Assembly (NCBI GenBank): GCA_013350335.1
Contig: CM023533.1
Span: forward strand, 26,394,869 to 26,458,868
Reading direction: 5' to 3'
Source of the DNA: Chimonanthus salicifolius
Lineage: Eukaryota > Streptophyta > Magnoliopsida > Laurales > Calycanthaceae
DNA: 64,000 nucleotides
In this document: one piece after another, positions 11,551-22,400 of the stretch
How positions within the stretch are numbered: position 1 is the first letter of the stretch
Layout of the letters: the number at the start of each line of letters is the position of its first letter
Position numbers and translations under genes: made by a program
Notes under the pieces: model-generated
Database searches by the model: none
Told to the model about the DNA's origin: nothing
Seen by the model: the letters and a program-made list of their open reading frames with translations, nothing else

Positions 11551-14500
11551 TTACATACCAAGATAAATATTTTAACCAAGAATGATTGAGTCCAATTGAT
11601 TGCTGAATTCATACCATTCCACATGTCGGATTTAGAGCCACTTTAAGAATGCTACAGTAAATTTGGTGTCGCACATGTTACACTCTGGAGTTCCCGCCAT
11701 CAAATAGGTAATGGTCATGAAGTCAAATTTGTTAAACAAATGATCAAGCTCATAATATGATGTACATTTTAATTTAATTGATTGAATTAAAAAGGTTGAC
11801 AACAATTTTCTGCCAAAAGCCATTTCCAGAAATGCTGAAAGTTATTTAGATATAATTTCTATGAAACTGACTAGAAAGAAAAAAAAAATTAAAACACGTT
11901 TAACATTTAAAACTTTGACCAATTTTCTTTTTAAGATATTAGTGAAGGATATTTTAATACTATTAATTAAACATTTAATTTAAAATCAATTTACTAAATT
12001 ATTCTATGTGGTTTCCAACAAAATCTATAATGATTAGATCAATTGAACCATTAATTTTTAGATGGTACATGAGTTTAAGGATTAAAACAGAGCTTAGAAA
12101 GTATAGCTTATCAATCTAATCAACAAGAGTTTTAGTGATCCTTCACCTAAGCTCTACATTTAATCCTTATTTATTGTTTTAGTAACAGATAGTTTGACAT
12201 TATAATCAAGATAAAATCTCATGATTTATGTTGTTTGCAAATGATATAGTACTTTTTGCAACAAGAAATCAATCAAATAGTAAATTGAAAATGTTGAGGA
12301 AGCTTTAGATATGAGTAATTTACAAGTTAATATAAAGTTAAAATAGAGAATATGGGGAAGGAATCAATTGAAATTGATAATGATTGAGTAATAGTAAGAT
12401 AAATTTGGATTTTTAGGTTATGATAGAGGTAGGTGAAGGATTTAAATTAAATGTAGTTAATAGATTAATTATGGAGTAGACAAAATGTGCTACATACACT
12501 AAAATATAGAATTAAAAATAATCAAATATAAAAAACTTTAAGTACAACTTCCATTGATGAGAAGATGAGAGAAGAGAACTTAAGATTGTTCGGACATGTT
12601 TGTCTATCTCGACATAAATAAATGGGTGCTGACAAAATTTTTTTCCCGACGAATTAAGGTTTAATTTAAAGTCTGTCAATGTTTGTTTATTTTTTACAGT
12701 ATTTTTTTATTTCATAGATTAAAATATAAGCGTGCAGATTGAAATAATACTCAAAAACCAAAAATATTTTAAAATCTCATCTCAAAGATCAATTTTCAGC
12801 CACTGGATTTTAATAGTTAAATCACCATGCATCATCTTTTCAAGAATGTTTGCCAACTTTGACTATCAAGATTAAGTAGCTAAAAATTGGATTTTAGAAA
12901 CTTTAATAAGTGGTAGATATTTAAATTTAATTTCAATATGTATGGTTATATTTTTAATTTACATAATATTTAAAAAAATGGTACCAGATGAATAATAATC
13001 AGGATTAATTGTCATGTTCTATTGTATCTTTGTTTCAATTTGTAACACAATTCTAATTAAGAGACATCATGTACAACCCGCTCCCATAAACATGAAGAAT
13101 TACTAATTCCATCTACATTTTTAACTAGGTGACAAAGCCTGAGAGGCAAACCCCTCCAACAAGAATCTATCTCCATCTTATCATTTCCAAGACAAATATT
13201 TGTTTCTCTGTCTCACTTGATATAGAGGTCTAAAGAAAACTGAAGGTTCTAAGCTCTAATGGCTGTTCATAGGCTTAAACCCAACTTAAGCAACGTCAAA
13301 GCTTAGCCTGAAGCCGAGTTAGAAGAATGGACTTGAACATGTACATTGAATCATGGACCAACGGGCCAAGCTTAGGTGTTAGGATGAAGGACATGAATCC
13401 TATTGGGCTTTGGCCCTTTACGAGGCATACTGAAGGTCATAGCTTTATTCTGTAAGATGCTTTGTTGGGGGACAAATATAAAATTGGAATTTAAAATTGG
13501 GCATTAAGTGGACTTTATATTATGTCTGCAAATGTGCCATTGTCTACAAATGAGCTTCAACGGGTGAGCTTAGGCTTCGAAATCAAAAGCCCAATGGGCT
13601 GCAAACATCTTGGGCTTGGGCACAGGGGGAAGCCCAGTCAAGACTCAACCAGTGAACAAGTCGTAGTGCAAAATGAGTCATAACATCTAAGACAAACCAG
13701 TTAAAGCTTCTACTCTGTTGATAAAATTGACATCAAGAGATTACTTGTCTATTTCTTTAAGAAAGGTTATTATGAAAAAAAGATTATGAATCGAGAGGTT
13801 ATTATGAAAAAAAGATTTTGAATTCGATTCATATTATCAAATAAATCCTATGATACCTAAGCTATTATTAATATGTAAAATCCTAACTTTTTTATCGTTT
13901 GCATCAAAATATTTATTTTTATTAGAAATAAAATGATGCATTATCGTGAATAAAGAAAACCTCTTTCTATTTCTTATTTTATCATCCCCCATGGGAGATG
14001 AACTCTTTAAAAAAATAAGAAAAATGTCTTATTTTTGTGTAATTAGCAAAGAGCCTTTATTCTATAGAAAGCAATCTTTTTGCAAGAGTCAACCCAGTTA
14101 CCAACTGTGCCACAAACACATAATAGGTTGGTGCAAAAAATGGTCCACTCATCAATATAATCCTAATAATCAGTCAAAACTTCATCCTAGTGCATGTATT
14201 TCACTAGGGTTTGGGACCTCTAATCAATGCAAACATTTGGGAATAATTTGATTGGAGAATCATTCCTGCATACATCTTATCCAGCATACAATTGTGGCTC
14301 GACATACCAATTTCCCAAGTCCAAAAAAAATTGATTACTATTATTAAAGTACAAGGATCAAAATGACCAGAGCAATCCAAGTATTATAAAGAAGAATATA
14401 CATCCATACAAAGTTAAATGATTCAAGGTCCATTATATGATTACATAGAACCAAATCCAGCCCCCCACTCAACAAGTCGCTAGGCAAAAATAAGAATCAA

Positions 14501-14600
14501 ATATCATTAATTTTCTGCAGAACTGCAAGATGTATTTATAGAACAAAAATTAAAATGAAAAAAAAAAAAATGAAATAATGCCAAATCAATTTTTCTCATC
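11551..14600. other. Intergenic, AT-rich, no gene seen
   Basis: No coding frame with recognisable content. Around 13.26-13.66 kb several GGGCTT/AAGCCC-rich stretches suggest an old, eroded repeat, but no ends could be set. Nothing resembling the missing last exon of the GATA gene was found here by eye. Confidence 0.4.
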
Positions 14601-14604
14601 TTCT

Positions 14605-14935
14605 CTGTTACTTTTTTTTTTTTTTTTTCCTAACTTCTTTTTTCCGTTGGTAAAAATAGAGTAGAACATTTATTAAGGCGAAGGATAAAGATTACATAAT
14701 GGAAGGCACAATAAAAGATCCAAGACCTCCTCTTTGGCGAGGAAATCCAGGAGATCTTGTTAGCTTCTACTAGTACAAGACAGAACAATATGTTCAACCT
14801 AGTCGCAGAATCTTGAATCTCACTAACAATAGAAGGATAATCTTCACCCAAATTTCTCTCTGCCGAAAACCCACATTTTCTTGTCCTCCGAAGCTGAATC
14901 TCCTCGTTGAATCGGATCTCCAACCATAGCCACCA
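14605..14935 (-). mobile_element. LINE 3'-end fragment, reverse orientation
   Basis: A long T run (14610-14628) followed by a segment reading, on the minus strand, as a retroelement tail whose poly(A) corresponds to the T run. ACATTTATTAAGGCGAAGG and the following AAAGATTACATAATGG resemble plant L1-type LINE 3' regions. The minus strand has an open frame of about 97 codons with no intact domain. It is about 80 bp downstream of the TCP stop codon. Confidence 0.5.
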
Positions 14936-15015
14936 ATAATATAATTCTCAGATACCGGTAGCTGTAAGGCTACAGCCTTGTCAGTGGTGGTGAAAATGCC
15001 CCATTAGATGCAGCC

Positions 15016-15924
15016 CTACTTGGAAGAACCTCTAACTGCAGGAGTACTAGCGGCTGCCATTGTTGTGGAAGCAGTAGCTGCTGCAGTTGGCGCTTCAACT
15101 GCAGTGGCAATGTTTAAACCAGGAACCACTGAGAACACAGTGGAAATGGGTCTGGCAGCAGAGAGATTGATAACCGGTCCAGTTACTCCTGCTGGAGCAG
15201 GGAATGTCCACAACTGTGGCTGATTAGAAGGGCCTGCAATAGTGTTGGGCGAAATCATCAAGAAGGTTTGCGTACCCAAGTTCCCCAAGTTGACCAAGTT
15301 ACCCAGGTTACCCAAGTTAACAATGCTCTGAGTGGCTGCAGTAGTAGGTGCAACTGGAGCTAGACCCGAAGAAACAGATGCATTATCCTGTCCTTGTGGC
15401 GGGCTTGTATTGAAAGTTCGCTTTCGCTTCCTCCTATCATTGTCATCACTATAAGGAGATTGGGTAGGGATCTTCAGCGTCCCATCTACGTAAGTAGCAA
15501 TTGCCGGCACAGTGCCAGTGCCAGTGGCTGCTACTATAGCTGGTTCTGTTTGCTCCAGAAGCCACCTTATGGTCTGACCATCTGACTTGTGACCAAGTTC
15601 TTTGGTCAGTTGGAAAATGCGGGCTGCACAAGTGGCAGGCATCTGAATCCTCCGTCCCCGACCTTCTACTTTAGTGTGCTTATCCTTTGACGCTCTGCTT
15701 GGTTTCAGAGGAATATATTCCCTGCGCTTCTCAACCACTGGCTCCATTTTCAAACACACCAGTTGCTGAGCTGCTGCCTGTCGGTTAGATGGTGGAGGTG
15801 CAATCTGTTGGGCCACCATCTGAGTTGAAAACCCTTCTTCACCGCTGCTGCTGCTGCCTTTCCCTAGTCTTGGTTCAGTTTCTCTTTCTTCTTCCTTTTT
15901 TATCTCATGCCTCTTTGCTTCCAT
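15016..15924 (-). CDS. Class I TCP transcription factor (TCP9/TCP19-like)
   Basis: Nuclear DNA-binding regulator of growth and cell proliferation; class I members bind GTGGGNCC-type sites as dimers. The 302-residue protein is encoded without introns, as usual for the family. The TCP domain spans about 78-132: a basic region with [17 protein letters not shown], then helix-loop-helix segments with [16 protein letters not shown] and [12 protein letters not shown], then [11 protein letters not shown]. The class I deletion pattern and the conserved class I cysteine (C99) are present. One oddity is Gln94 in RRIQMPA, where the family almost always has Arg (RRIRMPA). After the domain come a basic stretch (RRKRKR, 164-169), a Leu-Gly-Asn repeat (201-217) and an Ala/Thr/Pro-rich tail. 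The start is the first ATG of the frame. The GATA gene lies upstream on the same strand, its last found exon about 560 bp away. Confidence 0.93.
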   Translation of the reverse strand: MEAKRHEIKKEEERETEPRLGKGSSSSGEEGFSTQMVAQQIAPPPSNRQAAAQQLVCLKMEPVVEKRREYIPLKPSRASKDKHTKVEGRGRRIQMPATCAARIFQLTKELGHKSDGQTIRWLLEQTEPAIVAATGTGTVPAIATYVDGTLKIPTQSPYSDDNDRRKRKRTFNTSPPQGQDNASVSSGLAPVAPTTAATQSIVNLGNLGNLVNLGNLGTQTFLMISPNTIAGPSNQPQLWTFPAPAGVTGPVINLSAARPISTVFSVVPGLNIATAVEAPTAAATASTTMAAASTPAVRGSSK

Positions 15925-16483
15925 CTGAAAAAAAAAAAGTGAACAGGGAATTGGGACTTCTCTTTAGGTAAGAAATTAGAAAGTAAGAAACTATATGAGA
16001 TCATTAATTGGGTAGTTCCATTCCCACCCACCCCTACAAATACAGGTGGTTACCACATATGTTTCCAGGGAGCACAAGAGCATTGATTGTTTTTAAGGTA
16101 AGAGAATTCGCCTGCATTTGTACCAGCCTGCTTTCATCTCGTCACCACTTTTGGCACAAGATTCTCTTACCTTCTATGTAGAGTGCATTTGTATGTGTTT
16201 CGGGCATTGGTGTTTGAGGTGCCAAATCCAGTATTTGCACAAATCAAAACCCCTAAATACAAGAGGTTTTTTTTTGAGCATTCTAAATACAAGAGGTTTT
16301 ATCATCTTATATCAAGAATATCACAACCAAAATAGAGAAACAAATAAGTTAGAAGCTCTGTCATCATCGTGCTTAACAGAGCTTAACAGGTGGAAAGCTT
16401 CTTTTTTTTGGTCTAAAGATTAAAGATTGATCATCAGGACCAAAATTTGAGCAGAATAAGCTCCTTTCCAAACATACACCAAC
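15925..16483. other. TCP upstream region / downstream of last GATA exon found
   Basis: The 560 bp between the TCP start codon and the last recognised GATA exon contain no further exon I can identify. A direct repeat CTAAATACAAGAGGTTTT occurs twice near 16252-16300. The region must hold the TCP promoter, and also either the GATA 3' end or part of a large GATA intron. Confidence 0.4.
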
Positions 16484-19400
16484 CTTGTGTGCCCACTTTA
16501 GACCACATGCATTGCACAGAGTCTTGGGCCCAGCTGGCCCTCTCCGCATCACCGGAGTAGCTTTTTCGCTAGTACCACATTGTAGACATCTGCAGAGACC
16601 TTATTTTTATAAATAGAAAGACAACAAATAAAATACAAGTAGAGAAACAACTAAGATGATAGAATGAATAAATAAATGAAATAAATTAATGCAGGGGAGC
16701 ACTTACACACACCCGGAAATCCTGCCTCTACACACCCGGTTTTTAAATTTAGTGGCAAATTACCATTTTACCCCCGTATTTCCAATCATTCGAATGAATG
16801 TCCAGTTCATTTTGGCATTCATTCGAATGAATGGGCTGAACAGTAACACGGAATACTGTTCAGCCCCATTCATTCGAATGAATAGTGTTTAACAATGAAT
16901 GTATGCATTCATTCGAATGAATGGACTTCATTCATTCGAATGAATAGTGTTTATCAATGAATATACGTTGAATCATTCGAATGATTCCATTATGCGCTTC
17001 ATTCATTCGTGATGAGTTTCATTCATTTGGACAGCTGCTCCATTCAGCAGGCAGTAAAATTATTTAAATATTTATTTTTAAAACTTTAAACTTATTTTTT
17101 AAGCATGGTACATTTCCAAAATTTCTCAAATTGAATATCTAGACTAATTACAATAACCTGATAAAAATACCTTAAGACTTCAAGGTCTTTTGACACTCCT
17201 AAATATTTAAAACACAGTATTTTACAAATAAGGGTATCCTTAGACTGTGTCGAAAACACATTTAGAAGTCTAAAAGACCTTGAAGTCTTAAAGTATTTTT
17301 ATCAAGTTATCGTAATTAGTCCGGATATTCAATTTGAGAAATTTTAAAAATACACAGTGCTTAAAAAGTAACGGTCTATGTTTTAAAATATAGACAGTTA
17401 TTTTTAAACAGTGTGTATTTTCAAAATTTCTGAAATTAAATATCCGGACTAATTACGATAACCTGATAAAAATACTTTAAGACTTTAAGGTCTTTTGACA
17501 CTCCTAAATGTGTTTTCGACACAGCCTAGGGATGCCCTTATTTGTAAAATAATGTGTTTTAAATATTTAGGAGTGTCAAAAGACCTTAAAGTTTTAAGGT
17601 ATTTTTATCAGATTATCGTAATTAGTCCGGATATTTAATTTCAGAAATTTTGAAAATACACAGTGTTTAAAAATAACTGTCTATATTTTAAAACATAGAC
17701 CGTTAAAAGCACTGTGTATTTTTAAAATTTCTTAAATTGAATATCCGGACTAATTACGATAACCTGATAAAAATATTTTAAGACTTCAAAGTCTTTTGAC
17801 ACTTCCAAATGTGTTTTCAACACAGCCTAGGGATACCCTTATTTGTAAAATACTGTATTTTAAATATTTAGGAGTGTCAAAAGACCTTGAAGTCTTAAGG
17901 TATTTTTATGAGGTTATTGTAATTAGTCTAGATATTCAATTTGAGAAATTTTGGAAATATACAATGCTTAAAAAATAAGTTTAAAGTTTTAAAAATAAAT
18001 ATTTAAATAATTTTTACTGCTTGATGAATGAAGCAGTTGTCCGAATGAATGAAGCGCGTAACGAATGAATGAAGTGCATAATGGAATCATTCGAATGAAT
18101 CCCATTCATTCGAATGATTCAACATATATTCATTGATAAACACTATTCATTCGAACGAATGAAGTCCATTCATTCGAATGAATGCATACATTCATTGTTA
18201 AATACTATTCATTCGAATGAATGAAGTCCATTCATTCGAATGAATGGGGCTGAACAGTATTTCGTGTTACTGTTCAGCCCATTCATTCGAATGAATGCCA
18301 AAATAAACTGGGCATTCATTCGAATGATTGGAAATACGGGGGTAAAATGGTAATTTGCCACTAAATTTCAAAAACGGGTGTGTAGAGGCAGGATTTCCGG
18401 GTGTGTGTAAGTGCTCCCTTAATGCAGTCTCATGAGTCATTAACAAGATAAGTTTGTAGTCCATAAGAAGTGGTCCCCTGACTCATACCGAAGATTCACC
18501 ATTTCTACCACTTGAGATGCAGATCACCTTGTTAAAAATTATCAAAATTGACTTTTTTTACTACAATTTAGATTGTCCTCATACTATTGCAGCAAAAGTT
18601 TGGATAAGATAGCAACTCACGAAACTTCTTTAGGAGGATTATCTTGAGACTGGTTCCATTTGGAATCACAAGCTGATGAAGCTGATTTAGCTTCCCAAGT
18701 AGGTGACTTGCATACAAACTGACCTTTGTGGCGCTGCATCCTGTAGGATCCATATGACATTAATGTGCGAGTGCACAGCAAATTAATACTAAGTAGTATA
18801 TTCTAGCAAACTAATATACATAGAATAAACATGGAGTGGCACATAACCTTCTGATGTGCATCAGGAAGAATGTAGCAGACAACTGTTGATGCAAGAATCA
18901 TTTTTTCTTTAAATCAGCCACTGAAGCATAAAAATGGATTTTGTTTTATGAGTAACTACAACCAGAGATTGGCTTTGCAAAAACTAATCTAGTTAAAAAT
19001 TCGTTCCTATACCACCATTACTTTTCAAAAAAAAAACTACAAATTTAGATCAAAGTAAACCTGGTAGCCAAATTTTCATTGGAAGCCCTTTACTTGGACA
19101 GACAAATTCAAGATTCTCAAGCTGTGTCTGACATGGGATGGAGATAAGCTTCCTTGTATAGTGAAAGGGGGTCATATGGCTTTGGATTATCATTGAGATT
19201 TCTTTTGAAGAAAGGATAGAAAAAGAGGGTTAGGTGTGAGTACACATGATGTGGGCATCTTTGGCAATGAAGATCCATTAGAAGAGGATGAGGTTCAACT
19301 TGACTTAATTGAAGAATTCACACTCCAATTTCATGCAAGAACCGATGGAGGTGAAAGAGGACCTCATGAGCTTTCCAACACATCGAATTTCACCTCAATC

Positions 19401-22400
19401 AAAGTCCGGATGAGAGAGATATCAACCAAACAACATCACATTGTAATTTGGGCTTCCAAATGGCATCAATTGGGACCCATTGTTTGCATGACAGCCACAT
19501 GGACGAATTTGATGCATCATCAGCTACCTCACAACCTACATGGCATGCCAACATGGCAAGGAATCTAATTGGGGAACTAGGCGCGCATGGAGCTTGTGGA
19601 CCACATGTTCCAATATGGAAACTTTTGATTTGGAAAGGGAGTCATTGGTAGAAAACGTGGTATGACTTTGCAGACATATTTGAGGTACCAAATGATATCG
19701 GATCTTCATAAAGCCGGATTTGTTGGAAAGCTTATTCAATTACCTTTCCAACAAACCCAAATTTGTGCAACTTCGATATATGTAAACAAAGTTATGACAA
19801 TTTTTATAACCAAGCATCAAGAGAATAGAAAGTAGGTAGTCTGGAAGCTATGGAAAGTCTGCCAAAGTCGGCCATGGGTGTTTTAGTACGTTGTAATTGT
19901 GGTGTAGATTCAATCTCATGCAAGGAAGTGGAATACACAGCCAAAATGGATGGCAATCATTGTAATTTTTCTTTGAATTGTGTATAAATAGAGGCCTAGG
20001 GCCATTGTACAAACACAACAAGCAATCAAATTTCTCTTTGCATTGAGCAAGTTCTCTCCCTCTCTTGAGTTTGTCTCTTGAGATTCTTGGGTCTTCTAGT
20101 TTTAATTCTTGAGTTCAACTTAGCTGTAGTTCATAAATCTAGTCAATCCTTGGACAAAACTTTGAATTTAGATCTTGAATTGAACCAAGCAATTCAATTC
20201 TAGAATTCCTTATTTTCTTTGGTGAATTTGCATGGTGTCAAATTTTGCTTAAAAAGTATCGGCCTTATTCCATTATTCCAGTGAGAATTTGGGGTTTTAG
20301 CTCATCCTCTTTGAAGCTCCGCTTGCCATAAATCTGGGTGAGTTATTTTTTTTGAAATGGTTTATATATTAATATATAAAGAAGCACCAGAGGTGCAAAT
20401 ACAAAGAGAGATACATATAAATCACAATCGTAAAGAACTAGAAGAGAGACCAGATAGTGAAGCCTCAAGCAAGATCAGCACACTCTTTCCAAGCACGTAA
20501 AATGCTGGTATAGAAATATTCCAGAACTCTTGTAATGAAGCAGCCCAATAAGTCTGGGTGAGTTATTTTGGCATTATTACTCCGTCGAAGTTGATCTGAG
20601 GATTTCTCTAGACATTGGGATTCTTTGAGTTCGGCTTTTCTTGGATTTCTTTCGAATTCAAGCCGAATATTGCAGAATCCTTTATTTTCTATGTTGAAAG
20701 CACAGGTAGATGTTAAACCCGATCCTACCCTTCATCAAAACATATGTTGCCTCTCGTTTATTTCAGATTAACTTCAGAAATAAAAGCTTGCTCCAATCAT
20801 GTGACTTTTGTATTGGTCCATGAGGAGTGGCTTGACCAAATAAAAAATCCCAGATTAATGGAACAATATACATGCAAACATGTCACCATAACTGTTGAGT
20901 CTTAAGACCTTGAATTTCTCTGCACTAATCAAAACTAATGCATCTATCTCAGACAGGAGAGTTGAACATTCAGAAAATGATACTTCAAGAGGAAATGCCC
21001 ACTTAACTCTTACCATACAAATGACATGCATGATGATTAAGAGCATAGGTTTGACTTGTGAAATGAATTTCAGGCCTGGTCTGGAACAGAGCATACTGAG
21101 GCATCCTAGGATCGACAACTGTATCAGGTGTAAATCATGCCTAAGACAAGAATCTAGTACTGCCGAGAACTAATTAGAGTAAACGCCATATACATCCATG
21201 ACGAAGACAACTATCTTGGCAGGATTCTCTTTTTAAAAGTCTACAGAGATACTGGTTTAGAGAAGTCTATGATATAATATCAAGGCAGTTGATTTGGAAG
21301 ACATTGAAAAGAAATATGCATCCATGGTGGATATAATAAGATTATGCAATATGTGTGAAGATGCTGTGTTACTGTGTGGATACCAATCTAAGCTTTCAAG
21401 AGGAGTGAGCTACACCAAGGGTAAGCATGGCCTCTCTCTCCCCACTGTTTTTGTCTTGGTTCCAAACAACTTGACAACAACAACCAAATTGAAATTCCTT
21501 CAAGTGCATTACAAACCATGTGGTAATAATTTTAAAATAACCTTTTGAGGTGAAGGTTTGTCAATTAGAGAACAAGGGCAGAAATCAAGTGCAAGTTCAG
21601 TGGATCTTAGAGTAGGGAGTAGGGAGGATGGATTAGTCAAAATTGACTAATAATTAGTTCCAGAGTGATAGATTGTTTATATCAGGTTGTAACCATGGAA
21701 CAAGGCAAAGGGCCTGAGTTGGATACTGCTTGTAGAATCAAAAAGGGTTTCCAGAGTGTTTGTAGTTTGTACAATCATCATGTGTGTCATCAGTCGAAGG
21801 AACATTTTCTACAACATATAGGTTTGTATTATATGGTGACGAATGTGAAGCTACAAAGTACAATAAGGAAAAAGTACTTGTCAAGAGAGGAGGGCGCTTG
21901 TGTAAAGCCAAAAAGAAGACACAGACGTAGTAGATCCAGCCCAGACATGTACAAGACCAACCGAGGGAATGGGACTGAAGCTGGAATGTGGCTCATGGTC
22001 TGGCCCATCAAGGATATCTAGCCTGTTCAATTCATTCCAAATCCATTTTCACTTAAACTCTTTTTGAAACAGCTTGTTTCTTTAATTCCTAATTTCAAAA
22101 TTCTGCTTAGCTTAGGAGTCTCATTATTTGTTAGAACTTAGAATCCCATAGAGATGTAGATAAGCTTCTTTGTATAGTGAAAGAGGGCTTCAGATTACCA
22201 TTGAGATTTCTTCTGAAGAATGAATAAAAGGGAGAGTTAGGTGTGAGTACCCATTTGTTGCTTCTCATTTGTGATAGCCCATGTATGGACTAGATTCCAC
22301 ACCAACTTACTGAGATCTTGGTTAGCATCACTTGATCAATGATCATTATCCTCATTTTCAGCAATTTATAAGTTCCATGGATTGAAGGCAATCCCATTGT

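Larger units (their letters stand above)
19128..20765 (+). repeat. Left copy of a ~130-bp direct repeat, split by a solo LTR
   Basis: Sequence at 19128-19246 resumes at 20738-20765 and matches 22148-22276 once the intervening LTR is ignored. Shared blocks include GATAAGCTTC, TTGTATAGTGAAAG, CATTGAGATTTCTT and TTAGGTGTGAGTA on the left side, and TGTTGC with CTC on the right. The undisturbed copy at 22148-22276 is a natural empty site for the LTR. Confidence 0.7.

Noticed and set aside
16760..18330. CRISPR-like array from the regularly repeated ATTCGAATGAAT words
   Set aside because: Repeats are palindromes within transposon arms, the spacing is irregular and the host is a plant.
19236..19568. 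110-codon plus frame that might be a retroelement protein
   Set aside because: Lies within the solo LTR and has no gag or pol motif.
21665..22021. 118-codon plus frame with an Arg-rich stretch
   Set aside because: No recognisable domain, lies in GATA intron 3 among repeats, and has no splice or promoter support.
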